Positions 11,039 to 30,176 are shown, numbered from the stretch's first letter. The stretch: 64,000 nucleotides of DNA from Streptomyces thinghirensis (GCA_021502835.1 JAKFGP010000025.1:1-64000), one strand, 5' to 3'. Translations and numbers: made by a program. Notes: generated by a model from the letters alone, not told the origin.

Positions 11039-11694
11039 TTACGGACAGGGGAGAGCGATGGCTGTCAGGATGAGTCCGTCACGGTGCAACCAGCGCCCCG
11101 TGAGGCCGGGGTACCGGGGTCCCGGCGGCCTGGGGTGGAGGCACCAGGAACCGCGCCGGAGAAAGTGCCGCCGGGATCGATGTCGATCCGGGCCCCGTCG
11201 AATCCCAGCATCCGCTGGGCGAGGGAGCACCAGACCTTGTAGACCGCCTCCTTGCAACTGAACAGCAATCGGTCCCACGGCACCGCGTCGCTCCGCGCGC
11301 CGAGCCGTTCCACGAGGTCTCGTTCGGCCGGCAGGGCGACCAGGTCGAGCAGGTCTCCGGGAAGCGGGGCGCTTTCCTCGGCGTCGATGCCCACGGGTGC
11401 AGCCGGCTGGCCCGCGCCACCGCGGCCGCACGATATCCGGAGCAGTGCGTCATATCTGCCGACCACTCCGGCCGGCCATTGCGGGGCTCTGAGAGCCCGG
11501 GCGGCAGCGGAACCGGAGGAATGCCCAGTTCACCGAGTGCGGTACGAGCGCACCGTCGGACCGTCGAGAATTCCCGTCGGCGCCGTGGTACGGCGTCGGC
11601 GACGGCCGCGTTCCTCGGCGAAAAGATGAATGTCCGCGTCGTCGTCGAATGCCTCCGCGGACATCACGTCGACAGGAAGTATCTCCTCGATCAC
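11039..11694 (-). CDS. 4'-phosphopantetheinyl transferase (Sfp/EntD type)
   Basis: Transfers phosphopantetheine from CoA to the carrier-domain serines of the flanking megasynthases. The start is GTG 11694 ('VIEEILPVDVMSAEAF', matching the usual N-terminus of Streptomyces Sfp-type enzymes). Diagnostic motifs are 'GSMTHCSGYRAAAVAR', 'GIDAEESAPLP' (Mg-binding Asp and Glu) and 'WDRLLFSCKEAVYKVW' (the WxxKEAxxK signature). The natural C-terminus 'GRWLHRDGLILTAIALP' runs to TAA at 11039, reached after at least one frameshift. Length of about 218 residues fits the family. It lies 68 bp upstream of the PKS gene on the same strand, so it is probably the first gene of that operon. It could also serve other carrier proteins in the cell. 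Confidence 0.9.
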
Positions 11695-12320
11695 TGCTCC
11701 CCCGGGCCCCGTTCCCCCTGCCGCTTGTCAGGTGGTCAGCGACAAGTGCAATCGAGTACGGAGATACTGGTCGAGATCTAGATCGAGATCGCGGACGACT
11801 TTCACGAAATTGCCACTCAAGCACTCATGGTCGTGCTTGGTACGGCCGAGTATGTGCGAGCGCACGCCTCTTCCCCCCGGTTTCACTTGCGTTAGCGCAT
11901 GGTGGCGTTTCCGATAGGACGTGCTCTGGATTGCCACCTTGGATCGTCAATGCCAAGAATCCGTAAACAGAGGATGACAATCACGGAGATGCCGCCCTCC
12001 AGCCCATACGGCGTCAGGCTTCTCCATCTCGCTCCCCCATTCGGATCGAGCTTAGGTTGGCTGATCACGACCGTCAACCGCCTTCCGAAGATCGCGTAGT
12101 TCGCCATCGACACGGAGATCAGCGCACGCCGCACCCGGGACCCGGGCCGGCCCGGCCTCACCGCCCAACGGAGAGCCGCTGCACCGCACATGCCGGCGCG
12201 TTGACGGGACCTGCACGGGCTACGTGACCACTGTCAGCCCGTCGGCGACCGGACCGGCGGGTGTCGTGTCACCGGTAACGGATCATGGTTGACGGCCTGC
12301 GGGGGATGACTTAGGCTCCC

Positions 12321-12383
12321 TTTCCATTCGATCAAGGTTGCGAAACTCTTGGGGGTGAATCCAACCATGCTGATCGAAGGAAA
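12321..12383. promoter_or_regulatory. Imperfect inverted repeat, candidate operator
   Basis: The left arm 'tttccattcgatca' (12321-12334) pairs with the right arm 'tgatcgaaggaaa' (12371-12383), with a single unpaired base and a 36-base spacer. It lies about 390 bp upstream of the plus-strand megasynthase start. It could be a pair of regulator half-sites or a transcript hairpin; no matching regulator is in the window. Confidence 0.4.
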
Positions 12384-12465
12384 GCGGGGTTGTGTGAGCG
12401 TGAGCGCGAGTGGTGAAATCTCACTCCTGTTTTCATCTCTCTTCATCATTCAGCATTCAACTTTT

Positions 12466-12478
12466 GACTTCTGAAGTC
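12466..12478. promoter_or_regulatory. Perfect 6-bp dyad, candidate regulator site
   Basis: 'gacttctgaagtc' is a 13-bp palindrome (two perfect 6-bp arms around one base) in an AT-richer stretch about 290 bp before the plus-strand PKS start. Size and symmetry fit a dimeric HTH regulator site, but this is from sequence symmetry only. Confidence 0.3.
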
Positions 12479-12769
12479 TGCCGTGGCCTGCTGCGCGTCG
12501 CATCGCCGAAGAGGCCACCGCGTACCGTGCAAGCGGCCCTTGACCCGCAGCATGCTGAGCCCGTGACTCTCGCGTGATTCCGCGATTCACGGCACCGCTC
12601 CGGTGACCGCTGATTGATCTCTGCTTGATCCGCGACTGACGTCTTTCGACCGCCGTCGCCCTGAACCACATTCAGTGAATCCCCGTCGCGCAGCTCCGGC
12701 TATCTTCCACCGGCTGTGCCCCCACCGGGCCTGACCGCCGGCCTGACGCTCCTTCTGGGACGGACACCG

Positions 12770-19961
<7,192 letters not shown>

Positions 19962-19965
<4 letters not shown>

Positions 19966-21803
19966 GTCGCGGCGGCCCGCCGCACCTGTGGTTCCGGGAG
20001 ACCATGCGTGGCAAGTGGGCCCGGTCGACGCCAGGCCTCGGCTGCTCCGCTGCACCTACTGCGCTGACCCTGTCCCGATCGCCGGCATGTACCAACTCTG
20101 TTGCGGCGCTCGGACCATCGATGTACGCGCGGCACGATCTCCTGTCCCGCGCTGCACGCGGACCCCGCTGACTGCTCGACGACGGCGAGATCTGGGTCCG
20201 GCCCCACGGGTGCCCCACCACTCACAGCCTGGACCACCCCTGCTGCGTTACCGCCTGGCCCTGCGCGACTCCGACGGAGCGGCTGGTGGCTGGAGGGCTG
20301 GAAGACGGCCTTCGGCCCGCTTCGACTACGTGAAGCAGGCACGCACGCTCACCGTCGCGCCGGCCGCGGGGGCGAACCGGCAGCCTGGCCGGGACGTTGG
20401 GGGTGCCCAAGAAGTCCCTACGCGAGAGCAGATCGACGGTATCGGGTCAATCCGGAACCTGTCGATGCGGGAGCAGCGGATCGCCAAGGTCGCCTGGCTG
20501 ACCTGGTTCCAGCACCCAGCTGGGCCAGGGTCTGCTGGAGCCCGCCGCTGCGCGCCGGCGCCGGAAATGCTCGACTTGCGCCCGGACGCGATCGACCTCG
20601 ACAAGGACAGGTACCAGGCCAAGCTCAAGAAGTGGAAAGGGACAGGAAACAACTTCCCGATACACCATGACCGCTCTAGCTGCCCCGCTGAACCGCGCGT
20701 CACCGTCGAGCAGATCCGTTCCGTTACATCCGACGGCACGGAACTCGGCCTGTGCCGGCTGACCGCCAACTCCTCCCACCCATCAGGACGGCACCGACCG
20801 TCCCGCGGTCCTGCTCCTGCACGGTCTCACGGCCTCGGCCGACATGTTCGTGCTCCCCGAGACCCGCAACCTCGTGGACGCCCTGCTCAGCGCGTGGGTT
20901 ACGAACCCTGGCTCGCTGGACTGGCGGGGCAGCTGCCGCCTGCCGCACAACGAGGGCCGCGTCCGATACACGTTCGACGATGTGGCGCTCTATGACATCC
21001 CGGAAGCCGTGTCGTACATCCGCGACCGGATCGGCCGGCGACAGCTGTTCGTGGTCGCCCACTGTCTCGGAGCACTGTCGCTGTCGTTGAGCATGACGGG
21101 AGGCCTGGTGCCGGTCTCGCCGGCGTGGTGGCGCAGGGTGTTCATGACACCGAAGTATTCCGGGAGGTCCCGGCTGCTCCGGGCACCTCGGCGGCGAGTG
21201 GGGCCGCTCCCGTTCGACCCACCTCCCGGTGGACTTCACCAAGGTGGGCCTCCGCTCGCGCTACACCGATGTTCGCGCTGGCTTCCCTCTCGGCCGGCGA
21301 CTGCGACGACCCCACCTGCCACATCCTGCTACAATTCCGCCTGGGTACCGGCGCGTCACTCTACGTCCACGAGAACCGGCACGAGACGACCCACAACCGG
21401 CTTGCCGAACTGTTCGGTGCGGCGCCCCACCTGGATAGGGCCGCACCTGCGGCATGGAACTGGCCCACACGGCGATGCCCTGGAACTTGGACGGCCAGGG
21501 CTACGACCGACTGCCGGAGAACGCCCTGGACAGCGCGGGACCGCATCGACTGTCCGGTCCTGCTGCTCTCCGGTAGGACAACAAGACCTTCCACGATTCG
21601 AACGAGCTCTACTACGACGTCCTGTCCCGCCCATGCTACCCGGACCTCGACGTGCGTTACGTCGAGGTCCCCGGCTACGGCCACGTCGATCCCCTTCATC
21701 GGCCGCCGGCGCCGCCCTTCGACGTGTTCCGGCCACATCATCCATTTCCTCGACGAACGATCTGCCGCACCGTCCCGAGAGGGCGTTCATGCCGACCGGG
21801 TGA
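19962..21803 (+). CDS. Alpha/beta-hydrolase (lipase-like) with cholesterol-oxidase-associated N-terminal region
   Basis: The start is assigned to a TTG that overlaps the reductase stop (TTGA); other starts downstream are possible. The N-terminal third ('LRYRLALRDSDG', 'LEGWKTAF') resembles the accessory region of the large actinobacterial GMC oxidoreductase/hydrolase proteins. The C-terminal domain is a clear alpha/beta hydrolase: 'VLLLHGLTASADMF' near 20.81 kb, the nucleophile elbow 'FVVAHCLGALSLS' near 21.05 kb (Cys at the GxSxG serine position), a catalytic acid region 'CPVLLLSG' and the His in 'VEVPGYGHVDPF' near 21.67 kb. Tight coupling to the megasynthase suggests a role in tailoring or hydrolysing its acyl product. 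Many indels; substrate unknown. Confidence 0.7.
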
Positions 21804-22260
21804 AGCGAGGGGAGAGCCGCTCTTCCGCGATGACGCCGCGCGAGGACCCGTTCAGTGCCGCGTACTGCAGCAGCGCGAACCCGGCGACGGTGAGCGCCTG
21901 GAGCACCGTCCACACCGCGCCCCGCCGTGGTGGGCGTCAGCCACAGGGCGAGGGCGATGAAGCTGACCGCCGCCCAGGCGAGGTTGGCGGCAACCACGAC
22001 GGCCCGCATCCCCCGAGGGCCGGCGGCCGGGGGGCGCGCCGCCAGCAGAGCCACGCACGCGGCGTACACCGCGAGGAACGCGCCGAGGCCGAGCAGCAGC
22101 CCCGGAACCGGCGCCGAGGAAGCGGCCCAACGGCCCGGAGAACGCGAGGTAGGCGAGCGCGTTGGCGCCGGTCACCACCGCGTCGAGGGCGAGGGAAGCG
22201 GCGCAGCGTCAGCTGCGGTTCGGCGGTGCGGGCGAGTGCGGCCGGCAGGTTCGTGGTCAT
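21787..22260 (-). CDS. Small integral membrane protein (four helices)
   Basis: About 157 residues, start ATG 22260 preceded by GGAGGG at an 8-base spacing. Reconstructed hydrophobic segments are 'ALAYLAFSGPLGRFLGAG', 'VYAACVALLAARPP', 'NLAWAAVSFIALALWLTP' and a fourth near 'VLQALTVAGFALLQYAAL'. This matches uncharacterised Streptomyces membrane proteins of the same size; no catalytic motif is visible. It is divergent from the XRE regulator 219 bp away, which may control it. Its 3' end overlaps the hydrolase by about 17 bp in convergent orientation. At least three frameshifts. Confidence 0.7.
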
Positions 22261-22478
22261 GACAGTCACCCTCCGTCGGGTCAGGACGGAAATGCTGGAG
22301 CCCGGTGCCGGTCCGGAGTGCGCCGGACCGGTACCCGATGACTCTCCACGATGCCGTCCGAGCCGCGGCCGGTCGATTACCCGGCAGGTAATGACGTTGA
22401 TCCACGACCACCCCTGTGAGACCGGCGGCGGGACATGACAGACTGCGGTGAGACTTGGGCGCGTTGGGGAGGCGTGGC

Positions 22479-23323
22479 GTGAGTAAGCGGCGGGCCGCAG
22501 CCACCGTGGGCCAGGTGGTCCTGGGCAGACGGCTGCAGGAACTCCGGGAGACGGCGGGCCTCAAACGCGAGGAGGCCGCCAAGGTGCTCCGGGTGGCCCC
22601 GGCGACCGTGCGGCGCATGGAGATGGCCGAGGTCGCCCTGAAAATCCCGTACGTCCAGATCCTGCTGACGGCGTACGGGGTGCCCGCGGACGAGGTCTCG
22701 GCGTTCGTGGCGCTGGCCGAGGAGGCGAACCAGCCGGGCTGGTGGCAGCGGTACCACGACGTGCTGCCCGACTGGGTTCAGCATGTACGTGAGCCTGGAG
22801 GGCGCGGCACGGATCGTCCGCTCCTACGAGCCGCACTTCATACCGGGGCTGCTGCAGACCGAGGACTACGCGCGCTCGGTGCTGGAGGCCGGGACGATCG
22901 GCAACGCGGGCCGGGACGCCGTCGAGCGGCACGTGTCGCTGCGCATGGAGCGGCAGCGGCTGCTGGAGTGGCGCGGACCCGCCCCACCTGTGGGTGGTCA
23001 TGGACGAGACGGTGCTGCGGCGCCCGGTGAGCATCGACGGCCGGGTGATGCGCGACCAGTTGGACAAGCTGCTGGAGCTCTCGACGCGGGACCGGGTGAC
23101 GTTGCAGGTCGCCGAGTTCGAGGACGGGCCGCACCCCGGGCGTAGCGCCGTTCACGCTCTTCCGGTTCGCGGAGCCGGAACTGCCCGACATGGTCTTCTC
23201 ACCGAGTATCTGGCGCGTGCCCTGTACCTGGACTCCCGCGCGGAGGTCTCGGCCCCACCTGGAGGTCCTGGACCACATGACGCACCGTGCCGCCTCGACA
23301 TTGTACCGAGAAGGTCCTGCTGA
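22479..23323 (+). CDS. XRE-family HTH transcriptional regulator with DUF5753 domain
   Basis: GTG start 22479 with GGGGAGG 6 bases upstream. Residues ~10-70 are a helix-turn-helix ('LQELRETAGLKREEAAKVL', 'VAPATVRRMEMAEVALKI'). The remainder is the DUF5753 ligand-like domain ('FIPGLLQTEDYARSVLEAG', 'VMDETVLRRPVSIDGRVM', 'TLQVAEFEDGPHPG'). This BldB/AbaA-associated type is abundant in Streptomyces, often next to small DUF397 or membrane proteins; here it sits between a divergent membrane protein and a downstream methyltransferase. The C-terminus is blurred by indels after 23.26 kb. Confidence 0.85.
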
Positions 23324-23430
23324 GTACCGCGAGAACTTTGATCCGGCGCCCCGGACACATCAGGTCGAGCACGGCCGAGCACGGCGAGGCCCGAGCACGT
23401 AGGCACCAGGTCCACCAGGCCCAGAGGAGA

Positions 23431-24297
23431 CGACGCCGTACTCGACCGGATCCGACGCCACCCCCGCTCCCGTCGACACCGGTCGGCCGCATCCGGCCCG
23501 CGCTCTCCGACTGGTGGCGCGGGGCTGGCAGGGACAACTACCCGGTGGACGAGGAGCTGGCCCGCAGGATCCTCGCGGCGGACGGCACGGCTTGGTGCGC
23601 GGGGCGCGCGCCAGCCGCCGGATTTCATGCACCGGGCCGTCCGACGCTCGCCGGGGCCGGGATCCGCCAGTTCCTGGACATCGGCACCGGCATCCCCACC
23701 GAGCCGAACCTGCACCAGGTGGCCCAGGCGGTGGCGCCCGAGGCGCGGGGTCGTTCTACGCCGACAACGACCCGATCGTGCTCAGGGCACGCCGAGGCGC
23801 TGCTGCACGGCTCGGCGGGAGGGATCCACCAGTACGTCCACGCCGACGTCCGCGATCCGGACCGGATCCTGCGGCTGGCGGGCGAGTCCTGGACTTCGGC
23901 CGACCGGCGGTCGCCCTGTCCCTGGTGTGCGCTGGACGCACTAGCTCGGCGACGCGGTCGACGGCGACGACGTGCACGGCCTGCTGGGGCGGTACGTCGA
24001 TGCCCTCGCGCCCGGCAGCTACCTGGTGCTGTCGCAGGTCACGCCCGATCTGAACTCCGGAGGCGGTGGGCAGGGCCGCCGGTCTGCCGCACTCGCAACG
24101 GCACGCCGTTCCACCCGCGCTCCTGACCGAGTTCGCGCCTTCTTCGACGGCCTGGAGCTGCTGGGTCCGGAGCGTCATCCCGGTCACCGGGTGGCGGCCG
24201 GACCCGGAGGTTGTGGCGGCCCAGGCGGAGGGCATCGTGCCGGTGTACCGCGGGGGTCGCGCGCAAGGTCGACGGGCCTTGGAGCCGTCGCTCCTGA
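23431..24297 (+). CDS. SAM-dependent methyltransferase, DUF574 family
   Basis: Recognised by '[19 protein letters not shown]', the SAM-binding '[20 protein letters not shown]', 'YADNDPIVL' and '[16 protein letters not shown]'. The family (Streptomyces DUF574) adopts a class I methyltransferase fold of about 270 residues and is usually found beside XRE regulators as here. No clear start codon remains: the first family-like residues (TPYSTGSD) follow 'gaggagacg' at 23424-23432, so the ATG was probably lost to an error. Ends TGA 24295-24297. Five or more indels. Confidence 0.8.
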
Positions 24298-24384
24298 CCC
24301 TTGGCAGGCCCCGCGAACGGGTGCCGCTCCCCGTGCCCGCCCCTAGGTTCGAAGGCCAGGGCCCGGTCGATCAAGGGAGCGCAC

Positions 24385-27300
24385 GTGACCGACACGCCAG
24401 TTCCCCGCCCACCGAGGCGGGCGCGGCGCTGCTGCGTGCGGGGCCGGTTCGTCCGGCCCGGCACCGCGGCGCCCGACCTGCACAGCATCGGGCTGGTCGG
24501 TGGCCGGCGGAGCCGGACGCCTTCTACCGGGACCGCTGGAGCCGACAAGGTCGTGACCTCCACGCACGTGAACTGCACCGGCTCGTGCCGCTGGAACGGC
24601 TGTTCGTCAAGCGACGGCATCATCATCACCTGGGAGACCCAGGCAGACGGACTATCGTCGGTCGGCCCGGACCGCCCCGAGTACGAGCCGCGCGGCTTGC
24701 CCCGGGGGGCGGCGTTCTCCTGGTACACGTACTCGCCGACCCGCGTGCGCTACCCGTACGTGCGCGGGGTGCTCCTCGAGATGTACCGGGAGGCGAAGGC
24801 GCGGCTGTCGGATCCGGTGCTGGCCTGGGCCGACATCCAGGGCGACCCGGAGCGCCGGCGCCGCTACCAGCGGGCGCGGGGCAAGGGCGGCCTGGTGCGG
24901 GCGAGCTGGGACGAGGCGGTCGAGATGGTTGCCGCGGCCCACGTCCACCATCCGCACGCAGGGCCCGGACCGTATCGCGGGCTTCTCCCCATCCCCGCGA
25001 TGTCGATGGTGTCGCACGCGGCGGGAGCCCCTTCCACTCCCTCATCGGCGCCCCGATGCTGTCGTTCCACGACTGGTACGCCGACCTGCCCGTGGCGTCC
25101 CCGCAGGTCTTCGGCGACCAGACGGACGTGCCGAGTCGGGTGACTGGTGGGACGCGGCGTACCTGATCAGTAGTGGGGTCGAACGTCCCGGTGACCCGCA
25201 CGCCGGACGCGCACTGGATGGCGGGAGGCCCGCTACCGGGGCCAGAAGGTCGTGGTGGTCTCCCCGACTACGCCGACAACACCAAGTTCGCCGACCAGTG
25301 GCTGCACCCGCACCCGGGCACGGACGGTGCGCTGGCCCTGGCGATGGGGCACGTGGTCCTCAAGGAGTTCTTCGTCGACCGCGGCACCTTCTTTGACGAC
25401 TACGTGCGGTGCTTCATCGACCTGCCGTTCCTGGTGACGCTGACCGAGCGGGACGGGGCGTACGTCCCGGCGGGGAAGTTCCTGCGCGCGGCCGACCTGG
25501 GGCAGGAGGGCGAGGACGCCGTTGGAAGACGGTCGTGCTGGACGAGACGTCGGGCCGCGCGGTCGTCCCGAACGGCTCGCTGGGCTTCCGCTGGAACGAG
25601 GCGGACCAGGGGAAGTGGAACCTCGACCTCGGTGACGTACGGCCCCGGCTGAGCCTGCACGGCCACGAGATGGCGTCGGGCGTCGAGGTGCTGCTCCCCC
25701 GCTTCGACACCGAGGCGGCACGCAGCGCAGGGCCGCTGATGAGGTCGTCACGCGGAGGCGTGCCCGCGACGCCTGGGCGGGGCGACCGGGCCGCTGGTGA
25801 CCACGGTGTTCGACCTGCTGCTGGCGCAGTACGGCGTGGCGCGGCCCGGGGTGCCGGGCGACTGGCCGGCATCGTACGAGGACGCGGACGCGCCCGGCAC
25901 CCCCGCCTGGCAGGAGACGCACACCTCGGTACCGGCGGCGGCCTGTGTGCGGATCGCCCGGGAGTTCGCGCGGACCGCCGAGCGCTCCAAGGGGCGCTGC
26001 ATGATCCGGATGGGCGCGGGCACCAACCACTGGTTCCACTCCGAGACGATCTACCGCGCCTTCCTCGCCCTGCTCCAGCTGACCGGCTGCCAGGGCCGCA
26101 ACGGCGGCGGCTGGGCGCACTACGTGGGGCAGGAGAAGTGCCGTCCGGTGACCGGCTGGGCGTCGCTGGCCGCCGCGTCGGACTGGTCGCGGCCGCTCCC
26201 GCCAGATGATCGGCACCGCGTACTGGTACCTCCACACCGACCAGTGGCGCTACGACAGGTTCGGCGCCGGCGTACTGGCCTCCCGCTGGGCGAGGGGCGG
26301 CTGGCGGGCATGACGGGCGCGGACTGCCTGGCGCTGTCGCGCGCGTACGGGGTGGATGCCGTCGTGCCCGACCTTCGACCGCAGCCCGCTGGAGCTGGGC
26401 GAGACCTTCGGCGACCCGGTGGCGAGCGCGGTGGCCGAACTGCGGGCTGGGGACACCTGAGGTTCGCCTGCGAGGATCCGGACGCGCCCGAGAACTGGCC
26501 GCGGATCCTGACCCTGTGGCGGGCCAACCTGCTCGGCTCGTCGGCGAAGGGCGCCGAGTACTTCACCAAGCATCTGCTGGGCACGCACTCCTCGCTGCGC
26601 GCCGAGGAGGCCGCGCCGGGCGAGCGGCCCCGGGACGTGGTGTGGCACGACGAGGCGCCCGAGGGGAAGCTCGACCTGCTGCTGTCGCTGGACTTCCGGC
26701 ACACCTCGTCCACGCTGCTTTCCGACGTGGTGCTGCCCGCCGCGACCTGGTACGAGAAGCACGACCTGTCCAGCACGGACATGCACCCCTACGTGCACGC
26801 CTTCTCCCCCGGCCGTGGACCCGCCGTGGCAGACGCGGACCGACTTCGACACGTTCAAGGTGCTGGCGGAGAAGCTGAGCGAGCTGGCCGTCGGTCATCT
26901 CGGCGTGCGCAAGGATCTGGTGGCGGCGCCGCTCCAGCACGACACCCCGGGCGAGATCGCCCAGCCGGGCGGGGTCGTGCGGGACTGGCGGAGCGGGGAG
27001 TGCGCTCCGGAGCCGGGGGAAGACCCTGCCGAACCTCGTCGTCGTGGAGCGGGACTACACGGCGATCGGCGCGGAAGTTCGCGGCGCTGGGCCCGCTGGT
27101 GGAGGCCAAGGGCCTGCCCGCCAAGGGCATCACCCTGAAGCCGGACGACGAGGTCGACCGGCTGCGGCGGATGAACGGCGCGGTGCGCGGCGGCCCGGCC
27201 GACGGGCGTCCGGCGCTGGACACGGCCGTGAAGGCCGCCAACACCATCCTGTCCCTCTCCGGCACCACCAACGGGCGCCTGGCCGTCCAGGGCTTCCACA

Positions 27301-28115
27301 CGCTGGAGGCGAAGACCGGGCAGCGCATGGCCCACCTGGCCGCCGAGCACGAGGGCAAGCGGATCACGTACGCGGCACCCAGGCGGCGCCCGTGCCGGTG
27401 ATCACCTCGCCGGAGTGGTCGGGCAGCGAGGCCGGCGGACGCCGGTACACGGCGTTCACGCTGAACACCGAGCACCTCAAGCCCCGGCACACCCTCACCG
27501 GCCGCCAGCACTTCTTCCTCGACCACGACTGGATGCACGAGCTGGGCGAGGCGCTGCCGGTGTACCGGCCGCCGCTGGACATGAGCCGGCTGTTCGGCGA
27601 GCCGCAACTCGGACCCGACGGGCACCGGGAGGTGACGGTCCGCTACCTCACCCCGCACAACAAGTGGTCCATCCACTCCGAGTACCAGGACAACCTGTTC
27701 ATGCTGGCACTCTCCCGGGGCGGCCAGACCATCTGGATGTCGACGCGGGACGCGGACGCGATCGGGTGTCCGACGACGACTGGATCGAGGCCGTCAACCG
27801 CAACGGCGTGGTCGTGGCCCGCGCGATCGTCTCGCACCGCATGCCGCCCGGCACGGTCTACATGCACCACGCGCAGGAACGCACGGTCAACGTGCCGCTC
27901 GCGGAGACGACCGGCAAACGCGGCGGCATCCACAACTCGCTCACCCGCCTGATCCTCAAACCCACCCATCCATCGGCGGCTACGCCCAGTTGTCGTGGGC
28001 GTTCAACTACCTGGGCCCGACCGGGAACCAGCGCGACGAGGTGACGGTCATCCGGCGCCGCTCTCAGGAGGTCGAGTACCGATGCGCCCGATGGCCCAGG
28101 TCGCCATGGTCATGA
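24385..28115 (+). CDS. narG: Respiratory nitrate reductase alpha subunit (NarG)
   Basis: Catalytic Mo-bis-MGD subunit that reduces nitrate to nitrite on the membrane. GTG start 24385 after 'aaggga'. The N-terminal iron-sulfur site shows '[13 protein letters not shown]' (H-x2-C-x3-C). Further family segments are '[15 protein letters not shown]', '[19 protein letters not shown]', '[19 protein letters not shown]', '[20 protein letters not shown]', '[19 protein letters not shown]' and '[16 protein letters not shown]' near the C-terminus. Length of about 1,240 residues matches the family. The frame ends at TGA 28113-28115, overlapping narH by 34 bp. More than ten 1-nt errors. First gene of narGHJI; no narK transporter is in view. 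Confidence 0.93.
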
Positions 28116-29676
28116 ACCTCGACAAGTGCATCGGCTGCCACACCTGCTCGGTCACCTGCAAGCAGGCGTGGACCAACCGGCGGGGCATGGAGTACGTCTG
28201 GTTCAACAACGTCGAGACCCGCCCCGGCCAGGGCTACCCCCGCCGCTACGAGGACCAGGAGAGGTGGCGGGGCGGCTGGGAGCTGAACCGGCGGGGGCGC
28301 TGAAGCTCAAGGCGGGCGGCCGGTTCAAGAAGCTCGCCGGGATCTTCTCCAACCCGAGGCTCCCGGAGATCAAGGACTACTACGAGCCCTGGACGTACGA
28401 CTACAAGAACCTCACCGACGCCCCGCTCGGCGGCGACTACCCCGTCGCCCGGCCCGTCTCCCAGCTCGACGGCAAACCGATGAAGATCGGCTGGTCCTCG
28501 AACTGGGACGACGACCTCGGCGGCGCCCCCGCCTACGGCGACCTCGACCCGATGGTGGAGCGCACCCGTCAACAGGCCTCGGAGAAGGTGCGGTTCGCCT
28601 ACGAAGAGACCTTCATGTTCTACCTGCCGCGCATCTGCGAGCACTGCCTCAACCCGTCGTGCGTGGCGTCGTGCCCGTCCGGGGCGATGTACAAGCGCTC
28701 GGAGGACGGCATCGTCCTGGTCGACCAGGACCGCTGCCGGGGCTGGCGGATGTGCGTGACCGGATGCCCGTACAAGAAGGTGTACTTCAACCACCGCACC
28801 GGCAAGGCCGAGAAGTGCACCTTCTGCTACCCGCGCATCGAGGTGGGCCCAGCCGACGGTCTGCTCGGAGACCTGCGTGGGACGGCTCCGGTACCTGGGG
28901 GTCGTGCTGTACGACGCCGACAAGGTGACCGAGGCGGCCTCCACGCCGGACGAGCAGGCGCTGTACGAGGCACAGCTGGGTGTCTTCCTGGACCCCGAGG
29001 ACCCGCGGTGCGGCGGGCCGCGGAGGAGGCGGGGATCCCCTTCGACTGGATCGAGGCGGCCCGGCGCTCCCCCGTGCACGCGCTGGTCAGCAGGTACCGG
29101 GTGGCGCTGCCGCTGCATCCGGAGTACCGCACCATGCCGATGGTCTGGTACATCCCGCCGCTGTCGCCGGTGGTGGACGCGCTGACGGAGACCGGGCACG
29201 ACGGCGAGGACGCCGACAACCTCTTCGGTGCGATCGACACGCTGCGCATTCCGCTGGAGTACCTGGCGGAGCTGTTCACGGCGGGCGACGTCGGCCCGGT
29301 GCGGGCGTCACTGGAGAAGCTGGCGGCGATGCGCGCCCACATGCGGTCGGTCAACCTCGGCGAGGACCCCGACCCGGCCGTCTGCGCGGGCGTCGGGATG
29401 CGCGCCCAGGAGGTCGAGGACATGTACCGGCTGCTGGCGATCGCCAAGTACGAGGAGCGGTACGTGATCCCGACGGCGGCCGTCGGGGACGCGCACCGGC
29501 TGGAGGCGTCGGCCCTCCCGGACACGTGCAGCCTGGACACTGACGGCGGGCCCGGCATGGGCGGCGACGGGCCGTTCGGCCAGGACTCGGGACGCAAGAG
29601 GCTGCCGCTGGTGCCGGTGGAGAACTTCCACATCCTGCGCAGGCGGCAGACCACGGACGACGAGAGGGAGATCTGA
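28082..29676 (+). CDS. narH: Respiratory nitrate reductase beta subunit (NarH)
   Basis: Electron-transfer subunit linking NarI hemes to NarG. ATG 28082 gives the usual '[19 protein letters not shown]' start. Four cysteine clusters are visible: 'CIGCHTCSVTCKQAW', 'CEHCLNPSCVASCPSGAMYK', 'CRGWRMCVTGCPYKK' (Trp replaces one Cys, as expected for the [3Fe-4S] cluster of NarH) and 'EKCTFCYPR' with 'CSETCVGRLRYLG'. Ends 'FHILRRRQTTDDEREI' at TGA 29676; about 531 residues as usual. One or two indels near 28.30, 28.85 and 29.01 kb. narJ follows after 4 bases. Confidence 0.95.
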
Positions 29677-29680
29677 TCCG

Positions 29681-30176
29681 ATGCCCGGGTTCGAGGTGCT
29701 GTACCAGGCGGCGGCGCTCTGTCCTGACGTATCCCGACGACGACTTCCGCGCCCGGCTGCCCCTGCTGCGCGAGGCCGCGCCGCAACTGCGCGGCTTCAC
29801 CGACCACGCGGCCATGACACCGCAGGGCGAGCTCCAGGCCCACTACGTGGAGGTCTTCGACTTCAAGAACCGGCACAGCCTGTACCTGAGCTGGTGGACC
29901 GACGGCGACACCCGCAACCGGGGGATGTCGCTGGTCCGCTTCAAGGAGCTGTACCGCGCCCACGGCCTGGAGTTCACCGACGAGGAACTCCCCGACTTCC
30001 TGCCGGCCGTGCTGGAGTTCGCCTCCCGTACCGGGGACATCGGCATGCTCACCGAGCACCGCGAAGCCCTGGACCAGCTCCGCTCCCGGCTCACCGCCTT
30101 CGGCACGCCCTACGCGTGCGTCCTGGACGCCGTGTGCGCCACCCTGCCGCCCGCACCCACCGGAGCCCGCCCGTGA
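29681..30176 (+). CDS. narJ: Nitrate reductase molybdenum cofactor assembly chaperone (NarJ)
   Basis: System-specific chaperone that binds immature NarG and permits cofactor insertion and membrane docking; not part of the final enzyme. ATG 29681 ('MPGFEVLYQAAALCLTYPDD'), with family segments 'LQAHYVEVFDFKNRHSLYLS', 'GDTRNRGMSLVRFKELY', 'ELPDFLPAVLEFAS'. About 165 residues. The stop overlaps the narI start as GTGA (30173-30176), implying translational coupling. One indel near 29.72 kb. Confidence 0.93.

Larger units (their letters stand above)
11695..12769. promoter_or_regulatory. Long divergent intergenic region between the two megasynthase operons
   Basis: About 1.07 kb with no convincing gene on either strand and visibly lower G+C and more stop codons than its flanks. 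It separates the PPTase/PKS/NRPS operon (minus) from the KS0-C-FkbH-reductase gene (plus) and must hold both promoters. It contains two dyad elements listed separately. Short ORFs here have poor actinobacterial codon bias (many A/T third positions) and resemble nothing I know. Confidence 0.6.

Noticed and set aside
12234..12671. Short minus-strand ORFs in the divergent gap
   Set aside because: Poor codon bias, overlapping alternatives and no family resemblance; treated as non-coding regulatory DNA.
28735..28790. NarH cluster with Trp in place of Cys as a defective iron-sulfur site
   Set aside because: This Trp is the family norm: NarH holds one [3Fe-4S] cluster at that position.
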